From contig OX419761.1 in the NCBI GenBank assembly GCA_948567375.1, forward strand, positions 31,348,243-31,412,242: DNA of 64,000 nt, read 5' to 3'. The notes below the pieces were generated by a model. The model worked only from the letters and a program-made list of their open reading frames with translations. It was not told the DNA's origin and did not search any database. This document shows, one piece after another, positions 9,955 to 21,779 of this stretch. The position numbers were made by a program, and so were the translations under genes. This DNA comes from Lunularia cruciata (lineage: Eukaryota; Streptophyta; Marchantiopsida; Lunulariales; Lunulariaceae). The first letter of the stretch is position 1; each line of letters begins with the position of its first letter.

Positions 9955-10548
9955 TAGAACCACTCTCTCTTTTAAGCCATCTGCCTCAGGGTGATCTTGG
10001 GATGTAGTAGGATGATCAATCAAAGCCTTGTCACACAAGACTTGAAACTCTCCCAAGAACTCTGTACCCTGATCAATCAAAACCTCAGCTGGTGCACCAA
10101 AATGACTAAGAACTTGATCTAGAAACAAGTAAGTTGTCCTTTCACTAGACTTGTCAATAAGTGCCACCAACTCAATCCACTTGGAGAAGTGCTACACCAT
10201 CACCAAAACATACGGATGATGTCTCACAATCAACGGTAAAGGTCTAGCAAAGTTTAAACTCCAACAGTAACCCAATCCCATGATAGGTAATGGGTGTAAC
10301 TATGGCGTAGGAGCATTGAATGATGCTCTAACTTGGTCACAAACCACACATCTGGCAACAAACTACTATACCTTGGTCTGCATACCATGCCACCAATAAT
10401 GACTTTGGAGTAAGCTGTATGTATGCTTTACTCCAAAATGTCCTAGCTCCTCATGAGCATGACGGACCAATTGTGGTCTATGTGATGGAAATGGTACTAC
10501 TTGCACTCTACCATCTTCCCATACACGCAAAAGGTGTCTGCCCTCCAA
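9955..10548 (-). pseudogene. Integrase N-terminal and core region of B1
   Basis: The minus strand reads HAHEELGHFGVKHTYSLLQS and a CVVC pair, a zinc-binding HHCC module, then the core segments HFSKWVELVALIDKS, SHFGAPAEVLIDQGTEFLGEF (second catalytic Asp in DQGTEF) and PEADGLKERVV (the Glu of the triad is in KERV). The frame is then cut by element C. Several in-frame stops lie between the segments. Confidence 0.8.
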
Positions 10549-10566
10549 TCTGAACCATCGGGCTCA

Positions 10567-11262
10567 CTAAAGAACACGGTCTCTCTCTTTGGCCCCAACT
10601 ATGCCACCCACAACACCTGTGCAAAGATAGTCCATCACTAAGATATCATCATGAATGTCTCGCTGAACTATACCAATATCTTCACTCTCGTGATCTATGA
10701 CCTCAATAACTCCTCTTGTATGTGTTGAGAGAGATACCACCAAAGCCTCAGAAAATGTACATAGAAAGGTAGATGTATGCCAACCTGGCACCATCTCCTC
10801 ATCTGTCTCACCATGCCAACGTGCTCTGGTCTGATCCTGCTGGCTGGGACATGGGTTTCTACTCAACCCATTTGCATCATGGTTCACCACTCCAGGTCTG
10901 TGAACAACCGTGAAATCATACTCCTGTAAAATCAGAGCCCATTGTACAAGCTTCCCTGAAAGCTTGTCGGACTTCATCAACCACTTTAGTGGCTAATGAT
11001 TAGTGATGAGAGTGAAGGGATTACCAAATAGGTAACATTGGAAATATGCTACTGCCCAAACTGCTACCAAGCACTCTCCCTCATATGAACTATACTTTGC
11101 CTCCGCTGAATTGTTGGAGCAACTAGCATAGGCCACCACAAACTCCTTCCCCTCATCATCATGCTGGGTGAGAACCGCTCCAAGCCCCAACATACTCCAA
11201 TCAGTATGAACCTGAAATGGTCGTCCTTTGATCGGTCTCCTCAAAATAAGAGCAGATGTCAA
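10567..11262 (-). pseudogene. RNase H of B1
   Basis: Two adjoining frames read GRPFQVHTDWSMLGLGAVLT (catalytic Asp), VAYASCSNNSAEAKYSSYEGECLAVVW-like sequence (Glu), YLFGNPFTLITNH, then the tether KLVQWALILQEYDFTVVHRPG and NHDANGLSRNPCP typical of gypsy RNase H ends. It degrades the RNA strand during reverse transcription. One stop separates the two frames near 10,990. Confidence 0.78.
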
Positions 11263-11477
11263 CCTCTTCTTGAGCTCTACAAAAGCTCTTTCTTGCTCAT
11301 CTCCCCAACACTACTCTTGTGTAAGCTTGGTCAGCTTTGTCAAGGCCTTGGCAATGGCACTAAATCCTCTAACATAGCGGCGATAGAAGTTTGCCAACCC
11401 AAGGAATGCTCGCACTTTGCTCACATCCGTAGGCCAAGGAATACGTGCAATAGCACATTGGTCTGCTGAATACCAAG

Positions 11478-12060
11478 TCATCCAGGGTAGATAGTGTGAC
11501 CCAAATACTCAACCTGCTCGTGGAAGAACCTACACTTCCCAAGATGTAATTTGAGTCCATGAGATCTCAACCTCTCAAACACCTCCAACAACTGTCTCTC
11601 ATGCTCCACCACAATTGTGCTATAGACCAAAATGTCATCAATATAATACCAAGCAAAATCCAATCCAGCTAGGATCTTATCCATGATCGTATGGAACTCA
11701 GTAGAAGCGTTCTTCAACCCAAACGGTAAGAACCTCCACTGATATAACACATCCTTGCCATGAGGATCAATGGCCCAGAATGCTATCTTGAACTTATCCT
11801 CCTCCTTGATCGGCAATTGATGATATCCTGCTCAAAGATCCAAAGTATTGAAGACCTTTGCATACCCAATTGCATCAAAAATCTCCTCCGGTGTAGGCAT
11901 GGCATACCAATTGGCCTTGGTCTGTCAATTGATAGGACGGTAATCTCCACACATCCGCCTATCTGTGTAGTTGCCATGCATATCCTTCTTGGCTGGCATC
12001 ATTGTCGTTGATGCATACTCCCTATGTGAAATCTCCACCAAACCAACCTCAAAAAGGTTA
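11478..12060 (-). pseudogene. Reverse transcriptase of B1
   Basis: Minus-strand motifs in order are MPAKKDMHGNYTD with RMCGDYRPIN, a YHQLPIKEEDKFKIAFWA stretch, QWRFLPFGLKNASTEFHTIMDK, the catalytic box YYIDDILVYS (YxDD) near 11,650, and GKCRFFHEQVEYLGH. The catalytic aspartates are retained. The RT differs from the chromovirus RTs of families A and D in this window, so family B is a separate Ty3/gypsy lineage. Stops interrupt it near 11,820-11,930. Confidence 0.82.
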
Positions 12061-12659
12061 CTACTTTGGCTTTGACTCAATGTCCTCTCCATGTCACTAT
12101 AGCAAGAAGGATGTCAAAAAACTAGTGTATCACTAGTCAGCTTAATCTGTATACCAGGTCCCTTTCGAGCACCCAAATCCTTCATATTGAAGGAAAAACA
12201 ACTTGTGTGACTCCTCAAGATCCTCCAAACCCTTGTCTTTCCTCTCCAACAAGCTTGGGTCCAAGATCTGGCTCCCAAGTATCCTTTGTAATTGTCATAG
12301 GAGTGGAAGACATGCTGACTAGCTGCTACAATGGGCCCTTGGGAGCAATAATGTCATGCTTCTGACCACTACAGGTCCCAACCTCTGTGTGAAAAGCTCC
12401 CTCCACTCTGGCTGCAAGCTCCACACGTCCTCTAGCTGCATCTCAAGTGGACCAAGGGTGTAATCCAAGTAGCCATGCTCACTTGGATGGACTCCAAGTA
12501 GACCACTCTCCCTAGTAGCTACTGGCTGTGTCCCAAGAATACCATGTCCACTCGGTCCATCACCTCCAACATGTGCCTGAATTGTCTCAATAGGCACAGG
12601 GCTCACAAGTGTTTGAGTGGTGATGCCTATCAAGCGCATCCTACGCTGCTCTGCCAAGC

Positions 12660-13640
12660 CAAGGCTCACAATCCATGTCAAATAGGTCAGGTCCATAGCC
12701 TGACCTAACACTTGACGCATGGATGCCTCTGACACTACTGGAATAACGGTAATACTGGTGCAAAAACCCATCACCTGCTCTCTCTCATCGACATTGGGCT
12801 CCACCAACTACTGTAACTATGAGTCCCAAACAAGTCCAAGTCCTGCTTCTCAAAAAGCATGAGAGCTTGGGAAACTCATGAGTGTGGGAAATGCAACTCT
12901 AGGTTGTCCCACTAGGTTCACCAATGTCATAGGTGACCTATCAGGCACTACCACCATCTGAGACTGACGCCCGACATCCAAGATGTCATCAACAAGGATG
13001 TGGTCAAGTCGCTGAATCCCATCATAAGCACGTTGTAAAACCTCTCTAGGTAAGAGGTTCATCCACCAAAGACGAAGGCGATGAGCCCGTGATCCCACTT
13101 TGGTTGCATCTAACAATATAGCAGGTCCCATCCAAGAATGGACCTGATGTGTACTTGCCACCACTCTGGTGCCAGAATCACCTATCAAAGGCACATTCTC
13201 CAAAAGGTAAGCTAGAGAAATAGGCTGATGAACCTGGAGATGTCGTAGTATCCATAACATCTCCCGAAACACACTAGAACAAGGATCCTAAAGACCCAAA
13301 CCACAGCCCGCACATATATGTCCTTGACATGGCCATCCAAAAATCACCAAGTGAATAGGTCCATGTCTCTCTAGGTCATGTGCTCCTAGTAAGGATGTCT
13401 ACTGGTAGGGCCTTTTAGTAACCTCTGACTATTGACATTGGTAATAACTCCAGATACCAATAGGCCAAGTGTGCCACATGATGTAGAGAGACTCACCTAG
13501 CAATCTCATCTTTCTCTACATACAAATACCTTTGTATTCGTGTACCCTCTTGTAATACCGCAGCTAGTCTGGTGCTAATCCCACCAAACAACTCCAATAG
13601 ACATATCTCCTCTACTAGATACTGCCAAGCAATAAGTGTG
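12660..13640 (-). pseudogene. C5-cytosine DNA methyltransferase domain in retrotransposon B1
   Basis: The domain would transfer a methyl group from S-adenosylmethionine to C5 of cytosine in DNA. Motifs seen on the minus strand in the canonical order: I, CLLELFGGIS (near 13,581-13,600); II, YVEKDEIA; IV, FGWPCQGH (13,323-13,340) with the catalytic Pro-Cys; then GLGL and DPCS; VI, LENVP (near 13,190-13,200); VIII, GSRAHRLRLWW (near 13,072-13,098); IX, DEREQVMGF; X, VLGQAMDLTYLTW (near 12,690). It spans about 300 codons and has about 100 residues between VIII and IX for target recognition; no BAH, PWWP or chromodomain is visible. It lies between protease and RT in the same strand and order as in B2 and B3. 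In-frame stops at 13,493-13,495 (TGA) and 13,288-13,290 (TAG) plus a likely frameshift near 13,400 inactivate this copy. Similar captures are known, from memory, in charophyte gypsy and dinoflagellate copia elements. Confidence 0.85.
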
Positions 13641-13911
13641 GTATCTAGAGATGTCAAAGCAATCGACTTTGGAAGCTCATCCTTACACTCATCTCCTGAT
13701 GGTACAAAGGCTCCACTCCAAGCTTGTTGTACCAACCGATCTGCATGCTGCTGCAATGCCTCCTCTAAACTCCACAATGGCACATCCAAGGTGGATGGAA
13801 CAATCCCACTTGTACTCTAAATCCGAGTGATCTCCTCTGGTACTGGAGTATCCTTTGCATGGGCATTCCCCTCCAACAAATCACCAGGCCAAATAACCGC
13901 ACCATTGAAAG

Positions 13912-14607
13912 CTAAAACTCATGCAACCATGGTCCCAAACTATAGTGAGCCAAGACTGCCACTACTGAAGCGTACTGGTAGGTGACATACCCTTCCCTCA
14001 CTAGACTGCCAACCAGGTCTATAGGAGGTTGTCTCCTCCCAATAGTCAATATTGAAACCCATGGGTTTAACATTGCTCCCCCAACTAGCACATCATATGA
14101 TTCAACTATCATCACAATAGCCTGAGCTCTCACCACCAAGCTATCAGTTGGATGACCAGGCTGAACCAAGACAACAAGCTTCCCACATGTGATGTACTGT
14201 GTCAAACCACCACCTAGAGATGTCTGGATTCGAAATGGACACCTCTCCACATCGGTCTTCCGTAGCTCCAGATCGACAACTGCAGCCTTCCCCAACATAA
14301 AGGGCTGTGCACCAGAGTCTAACAAGACTCTCTGTGGTGTATAGACCTTCCCTAAAGGTCCCACCAAATGGAAAATCTTCTTCTGGTTATCCAATAGGAC
14401 AACATCAAGTGTAAATGACACTCTCTCAAAGGTTGGTCTAGCTGGCAACTCCTCTAGTTTAGCCATTGCTACTTTCCATAAACCATTGGTCGTTGAACGG
14501 ATCCCATGCTCCTCAACCAAGTCGGCTCCACTACCAACCACCTCTGCTCTAGTAGTAGGAACCGCATCATCTCTACTCTCACAAAGTGTGGCCGCCAACC
14601 GGAACAC
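13912..14607 (-). pseudogene. Aspartic protease region of B1
   Basis: A 231-residue open frame. Near its middle it reads RVLLDSGAQPFMLGKAAV: Asp-Ser-Gly is the retroviral-type protease active site (near 14,311-14,325). Downstream, YDVLVGGAMLNPW fits the second conserved protease turn. The N-terminal part (KMEELPARPTFERVSFTLDV-like) links to gag. Its neighbours are gag upstream and the methyltransferase about 300 bases downstream, with the segment LWSLEEALQQHADRLVQQAW between. Confidence 0.75.
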
Positions 14608-16489
14608 TGGGGCTGGTCAACTCCTAATGTAAACATTTCACTAGCAAAAAAAAAGGATGCCGCATAATCAGCTGAGCCGCTCCCAACATCATGCTAGACT
14701 CAATCTATGTAGTAGCAAGTAGCTGACTAGCAGGTAGTCCATCATGTCCTCCATCACCACCTACCACACCTGCATTGGGATGTCTAGGGACCATGGATGT
14801 TGTTTGCAATGCCTTTGATAGCGTGAAAGACTGGGGAAGTCTGACCTATCTCCTAACCTCTCCTCTTTGTGGGTCCAACTCCACTGATGCTCCTCTAGGC
14901 TCTGGAGCATGTACTACACTCCTAGTCATTGCTGTAGATGCATCCACCTGTGCTGCTCCGCACATGAAGTCCAAAGCATCTCTATCACTAGCATATGAGG
15001 TGGAAGCCTCAACACCCAAATCTGATCTCCTTTGAGCAATAGCCATACTAGCCAATCTTTGCTCCAATTGCTCAATCTGAGTAGCCATAGCTGTATCAGA
15101 AGTAATGGCAAGTACTGCATCCCTACTAGGTGTAGATCCTCTACCACCTCATCTTCCATGAACAGGAGCTCCTCTACTACCTGCCATAGCAGCCCTACCA
15201 CTCTGTAACTCCGGGTGTAGGTCAAAACATCAATCACTAGTGTGACCAAATCTGTGGCAATGCTCACATTGCCTCTGTGTTGGCTGTGATGCACCCGAGG
15301 TATCGAGTCCACTTCCTTGAGTACACTCTCTCCAATGGTGAGGTCCACCACAAGTCTAACAAGCAATACCACTACTCATTGGCTGCTGTTGACCCGAAAA
15401 TGGAGGTAAGGGTCTAACCACAATAGGCCTTCCACTCCTGCAATAGGATCTAGGATGTCCACCTTGTCCTCAAAAACCAACTAGGCGTGGTGCACTCTGT
15501 TGCACTCTAGAAGAAGTCACAGCCGTGGATGAGGTCTCTCTACCAAATCCAGATATCACCACTCTCTCCTCCACCATGTTGAGCTCAATACACTCAGCCA
15601 AACCAAAGACTACTGCCAAAGTGGGCAAAGTAGCCTACAACAAGATAGTATCACGAACTCTACATCGTAACTCCTTGTCCAATATCCCATACCAAAACTA
15701 GACTGCCTGGGCCTCAATAACTCCCTGAGTGAAATTGATCAGCCGCCTCATGCGAGTGTATGCCTTGCGTAGGCTCTCTCCATCCTTCCGCTGGAACTCT
15801 TGCAAGCTCTTCAGCTTGTCAGTCTGCACTCCTTGATAGTTCTGCCTCAAACACTAGAAGAACTCCACCATGGGGTTAAACCCCGATACCACACCACCTC
15901 CTGTAGTGGTACCTCCACTTGTAGTAGCACTATCTCTAGCTAGTGCACCTCCACTAGCTTCACTAACACTACTCAAGCTAGAACTTGTAGGTACAGCCAA
16001 TTTACTCCTGGCCACCAAACTTGAAGTGATAGAGACATAGTTCAGAGACCAATACTATCTCCATAACTCAATCTCCTCTAAATGAGCTCTCCTGAACTCA
16101 TGGTAGTCATCCATTGGCGGACCCTCCAAATACTGAAACAACCCCTTTTATGCCACAAAGGGTGTAAACAAATTCAAGTTCCGCATCTATTGCAAATCAC
16201 ACCAACTACCGAACTCCTGGATGAAGTCATCCAACTCAATGGTACCCATTGTACTAGAGTAATGCCTAGGGCTTTTGGAGGCTCCATAAATCTTGTCCAT
16301 GTCCCACAACAATGATGAGGACACACCAAGTGTACTCTCAACTGAATCAACTCTTGTGTCAAACTCCAACTCAGGGTCAATCTCCTCCTTCATTGGGACC
16401 TGAGATACAGGCTGATACCGAGCACCACTCCAAGTAAACCCACTGCGTATTGCAGGGCTAACTCCTTTGGAATCTCCAAAGAACTCCAT
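14608..16489 (-). pseudogene. Gag of B1
   Basis: The start is placed at the ATG of MEFFGDSKGV (16,489), which B3 shares at 45,467. Following parts include IELDDFIQEFGSW, a gag helix region FQRKDGESLRKAYTRMRRL with FWYGILDKELRCRVRD, and two CCHC zinc knuckles: CGGPHHWREC and CEHCHRFGHTSD with its last Cys. A coil MATQIEQLEQRLASMAIAQR follows (near 15,088-15,030). Many stops and frameshifts are present. Gag packages the RNA; the double knuckle is seen in several gypsy lineages. Confidence 0.72.
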
Positions 16490-16922
16490 CGTGACAAAGT
16501 TACCGCAATAGCAAACCAAAACCACCAACTGCAACAGCAAGTCGCAACCGTAAGTACTCCACCAAGTGCCAACACTACCAAGTGCCAATACCAACTAAGC
16601 ACCACCCACTAATGTAACTCTAACCAAGATAACTACACTAGGGGAAAGGGCAACCTGTAACCTGCCATCATGACATGCACTCTCATGGTTTACAGGTCAT
16701 CATTTCTTGTCTCACTAGAGAGAAACAAAGGTAGTCTGACTGGTCATCACTCCAACCTCACTATCGAGAGCACACCAGAGCACCAATGCTCAAAAGTTAG
16801 GGCACCTCACACAAACATGGTGCACAAACAAGAAGTGAGGAATGGAGGGGGCCCAATCACAAGAAATCTAAACAAAAACCCTCCATCTCATAAAACAACA
16901 CGGGAATAACTCTGCCACCATT
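16490..16922 (-). other. 5' leader and primer-binding site of B1
   Basis: About 430 bases between LTR and gag. Immediately inside the LTR the minus strand reads AATGGTGGCAGAGTTATTCC (16,903-16,922), the likely primer-binding site. B3 has the equivalent AATGGTGGCAAAGTCAGTCC. No ORF of note. Confidence 0.6.
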
Positions 16923-18334
16923 TGGCATTTGACATAAGAGAAGTTTGTATCTAAGTCCTAAGCTACTAGGATCACCAAGAATGGGATCAAACTGTCTCTC
17001 TTAGCCAAAGCTACATATGTATAGATAACAATGGCATAGTCACTAGGACAACAAGTGAGGGTGGACTAGTTGGCTAGGGCACCAATCTAGGAAGAAGAGA
17101 TGTAGGGGTCAAACCTTGTTGCGCACAATCTAGCAAGAAAGGCAGATTTTGCCAACCAATGACCAAGATCTACTCTAAACTAGCTAGCTTGTTGGCCCTT
17201 CTGGCCCTTCTAGGCCTTCATAGGCTCTCATAGCTCACAACCCTATGCCTCAAAGTCTCTAAATACCCAAATGAGGCCTTTCTTCTTGCCACTTTGAACC
17301 TCCTCCAAAATTGACAAAAACTTCTCCAAACTTGCAAAACTCCTCCAAACTAGCAAAACCCTCCAAACTAGCAAAACTCCTCCAAATCTAGCCAAATAGC
17401 AAAACTACTCCAAATCTGGCCAAAATTTGACATAAAATCTAGCCAAAATCTGATGTAAAATCTGACGTAAACTCTAAATTTGGCTGACTACCAAAAACCC
17501 CTGCTAACTTTCCACTCGAGCCAAATTGAAAACATAGGTTTCTCCAAATCACAAATTCATGAGAATAACTTCCCAACTTTACCTTCAATTTGACTTTTTG
17601 AGCCCAACTTGCAACAAATTGGTCTTGCCTTCACCTCCTAAGCTCAAAATCACAACCACTGCTCAAAAATTGCTCCTTCTTTGCTCAAAAATTGGCCAAT
17701 GCTTCCCCACACCGTCTGCCTTATTGCCAAATTTACATCAATTGAACAAGCTTTTGCACACCAGGGAAAAACTGAACTTGATTCGTGCTACCAACGATCC
17801 ATCGAGCTTGGAGATACCACCAACACTCAAAGTTCATGCACCCATTTTCCCCCTAACTTCACTTCTTTGATGTAATCAGATTGTTTACCACTCTCAACTC
17901 AACTCAACTCAACTCAACTCAGATCAGTACTTGATCTACCACTCTATAAACTGCAAACAACTGGGCACTAATCATAGTCAAGCCACACCCACTCCAACAT
18001 AGAGAATCCAAGTGATGCTAACCGGCCTCTGTCCACCATAGCCAGGAACTCAAAGGCTCAACATCAGAGAAGTGAGCTCTCTAGAGCTGCACTTTAAAAA
18101 TATACCCCTTGGACTTAAGCTAGGTCTGAAACCCTAATAGTGCCGCTGATGGCACACTCAGACGGTGCAAACGGTGCAAAGTGATAATGGGCCCTACCAT
18201 GAAGTCAGTACCATGAACACCAAATTTGACCATCGGAAAGTATTCTTTGAGAAACTATTGAAATAACTCTGACTACTATCACTAGAACTCCAGTGTCCGA
18301 GCAATCTAGATGCGATACTACAAATGGCGTGACA
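16923..18334 (-). repeat. 5' LTR of B1 (1,412 bp)
   Basis: On the minus strand it runs from TGTCACGCCATTTG to ATGCCA. It matches the LTR of B3 (45,906-46,811, shortened) and the solo LTR B4 (58,836-60,118). It contains short tandem repeats of about 17 bases (CTCCAAACTAGCAAAAC-like, 17,301-17,420) and a CTCAA microsatellite at about 17,895-17,920. Confidence 0.85.
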
Positions 18335-18592
18335 GTATGCTTTACTCCAAAATGTCCTAGCTCATAAACATGACATACCAACTATGGTCTTTGAGATGGA
18401 AGTGGTACTACTTGCACTCTACTATCCTCTCATACACAAAGAAGGTGTCTACAATCCAATTTAAATTACTTGACTTCTTGAAGGACACAGTCTCTCTCCT
18501 TGGCACCAATTGTGCCAACCACAACACCAATGCAAAGATAATCCATCACTAAGATATCATCATGAATGTCTCACTAACTTGTACCAATATCT

Positions 18593-19960
18593 CTACTCTT
18601 GGGGATCTATGACCTCAACAACTCTTCCTATGTGTACAAAGAGAGATACAACCAAGGCCTTAGAAAATATACATGAAAAGGTAGATGCATGCCAACCTGG
18701 CACTATCTCCTCATCTATCTCACTATGCCAAGGTGCTCCAGTCTGATCTTGCTGGTTGGGATATGAGTTTCTACTCAACCCATCTACATCATAATTTACC
18801 ACTATAGGTCTATGAATAATAGTGAAATCATATTCATATAAATCAAAGCCCATTGTGCAAGCTTCCCTAAAAGCTAATCAAACTCCATCAACCACTTCAA
18901 TGGTCGATGATCAATTATGAGAGTGAAGAGGTTACCAAATAGGTAACATAAAAAATGTGCTATTTCCCATACTATTGCCAAGCACTCACTCTCATATGAA
19001 CTATACTTTACCTCTACTAAATTTTTGGAGAAACTAGCATAAACCACCACAAACTCCTTCTCCTTATCATTGTAATGGATGAGTGTTGCTCCAAGCTCCA
19101 AAGTACTACAATTAATATGAACATGGAATGGATATACTTTGATCAATCTCCTAAGAATAGAAGTAGATGTCAACTTCTCCTTGAGCTCTATAAAAACTCT
19201 CTTACTCATCTTCCCAACACCACTCCTATGTAAGCTTGGTCAATTTCATCAAGGCCTTGGTAATGGCACTAAATCCTCTAACATGTCAACAATAGAAGTT
19301 TGACAACCTAGGAATGCTCACACACTACTCACATCTATAGGTAGAGGAATATGTGCAATAACGTCCACCTTGGTTTGCAAAAACCAAGTCCTCTAGGTTA
19401 GATAGTATGACCCAAATATGTAACTTTCTTGTGAAAGAACGTACACTTCCCAAGATGTAATTTGAGTCCATGAGATCTGAACTTCTCAAACACCTCCAAA
19501 AAATTTCAATCATGCTTCTTCATTATAGTGCTATAGACCAAAATGTCATCAATATAACACCAAGAAAAAGTCAATCTTGTGAGGATCCTATCCATGATCC
19601 TCTAGAATTTGACAAGAGCATTCTTAACCCATTGACATAATAAATCCTTGCATTGAGGATCAATAACCCAAAATGTTATCTTGGATTTATCTTCCTCCTT
19701 GATTGGCAACTGATGATATCTTGCTCAAAGATCCAAAGTACTGAAGACCTTTGCATGCCCAATTGTATTAAAAATATCCTTTGGTGTAGGCATGGCATAC
19801 CAATCAACCCTAGTTTGTTTATTGATAGGTCGGTAATCTCCACACATCTATCTATTTGTGTAGTTGTCGTGCATATCCTTCTTGGGTAGCATCATTGTAG
19901 CTGAATACTCTCTATATAAAATCCCCATCAAACCAACCTAAAAAAGATCTTTATTCTAGC
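18593..19960 (-). pseudogene. RNase H and RT remnants of B2
   Basis: RNase H pieces read YEYDFTIIHRPIVVNYDVDG, FHVHINCSTLELGATL and VVVYASFSKNLVEVKYSSYE. The first catalytic Asp (VHTDWS in B1) is Asn here (VHINCS). RT pieces continue to about 19,960 with a sequence equivalent to the B1 palm but many stops. This copy cannot make active enzyme. Confidence 0.72.
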
Positions 19961-20559
19961 TCTCTCCATATCACTATATCCATAAGGACATTGAAAAACT
20001 AATGTATCACTTATCAACTCAATCCAAATACCAAGTCCTTTTTGAGTACAAATCCTTTATACTAAAGGTAAAAGAACTTGTGGAGCTCCTCAAGAACTTT
20101 CAAACTCTCTTTCTTTCCCCTCTTGTAAGCTTAGATCCAATGTCTAGCTCCTAAGTATCCTCTATAACTGATGTAGGAGAGATGGAAGATGGAAGATGCA
20201 CTAACTAGTTACATTGGGTCTTTAGGAGCAATAATGCTCCCAATAACTAGAGTCCTCAACCTCAATGTGGAAAACTCCCTCTACTCTGGTTGCAAGCTCT
20301 ATAGGTCCTCTACTTGCATCCCAAGTAGTCCAAAGGTGTGACCCAAGTACACCACACTCACCTAGTGGACCCCAAGTAGACCACTCTCACTAGTAGCCAT
20401 TGGCTGTGTCCCAAGAATACCATGCACACTTGGTCCATCAATCCCAAAATGTGCTTGAATTGTCTTAATAAGCATAGACTCACAAGTGTTTGAGTGGTGA
20501 TGCCTATCAAGTGCATTCTATGATGCTTTGCCAAGCCGAGGCTCACAATCCAAGTCAAA

Positions 20560-21480
20560 AAATTCAGGTCTATAGCTTGATCTAACACCTGATGGCTAGA
20601 TGCTTCTAAAATTGCTACAATAACAATAATATTGGTACAAAAATGCTCCTTCTCATTGGCATTGGGCTCCACCAACTACTATAACTATGAGTCCTAAATA
20701 AATCCAAAGACTTCTCTCTCAAAAAGTATGGGAGCTTGGGAAGCTCATAATTGTGGGTAAAGAGTCTCTAGGCTATCCAATAAGGTTCACCACTACCATA
20801 GGTGGCCTATCAACCACTAGTACCATCTTAGATTGGCACCCAACATGCAAAATATCATTGACAATAAGGTGGTCAAGTTGCTAAATCCCATTAGAAGCAC
20901 ATTGTAGAATATTTCTAGGTAAGAGGTTTTCCACCAAAGATGAAGACAATGAGCTCATGATCCTACTCTTGCTACATCTAACAGCACAATAGGTCTTATT
21001 CAAGAATAAACCTAATGTATACTCACCACCATCCATGTACAAGAATCACCCATCAAAGAGATGTTCTCTGAAATGTAGGTTAGAAAAATGGGCTGATGAA
21101 CATAGAGATATTGTAGTATATGTAACATCTCCTTAAAAAAAGAGAATGGGGATTCTGTAGACCTTGACTTTGGCCAACATAGGTATGTCTTTGACATGAC
21201 CATCCAAATATCACAAAATGAATGGGACCATGTCTCTTGAGATCATAAGCCCCTAGTAAGGAAATGTCTATTGGTAGGGTCTTCTGGAAATCCTTGATTA
21301 TTGATATCAATAATAAATCAAGATACCAATAGGCCAAATGTGCCACATGATGTGAAGAGAATATCTTAGCAATCTAATCTCTCTCTACATACAAGTACCT
21401 CTAAACCCTTATCTTGCCTATAATATCATAACTAATTTAGTGTTGATCCCGCCAACAACTCCAATAGACATACTAAATAT
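20560..21480 (-). pseudogene. DNA methyltransferase remnant of B2
   Basis: Minus-strand pieces align with the B1 domain: HLAYWYLDLL, DISLLGAYDLKRHGPIHFVI, FGWSCQRHTYVGQ (motif IV, catalytic Cys kept but the preceding Pro is Ser), EMLHILQYLYVHQPIFLTYI, SENISLMGDS (motif VI), and near 20,570-20,650 a motif IX/X remnant. Frames shift several times. It confirms that the domain sits at the same place in an older copy. Confidence 0.75.
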
Positions 21481-21779
21481 TACCAAGCAATGAGGGTGGT
21501 ATACAAAGGTGAAAAGTTAATAGACTTTAGAGGCTCACCTTCACATTGATCTCCTAGTGGTACAAAGGCTCCACTCCAAGCCTACTGCACCAATTGATCC
21601 GTATGTTGTGGCAATGCCTCCTTGGAATTCCACAATGGAACATCCAAGGTAGATAGAACAATCCCACTCATAATCCAAATCTAAGTGATCTCTTTTGGTA
21701 CTAGAGTATCCTCTACATGGGCATTCCTCTCCAATAAGTCACAAGTTCAAGTAATGGAACCAATGAAAGCTAAAATTGA

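Larger units (their letters stand above)
9955..18334 (-). mobile_element. Family B retrotransposon B1 (methyltransferase-carrying Ty3/gypsy), main part
   Basis: On the minus strand the order is 5' LTR (16,923-18,334), leader, gag with two zinc knuckles, protease, DNA methyltransferase, RT, RNase H and integrase; the integrase tail lies at 1,358-2,157 beyond element C. Its right LTR end abuts B2 integrase sequence, and GTAT occurs at 18,335-18,338 and at 1,354-1,357, so B1 probably inserted into another family B element. The 3' LTR is missing. Stops and frameshifts are frequent. Confidence 0.85.
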
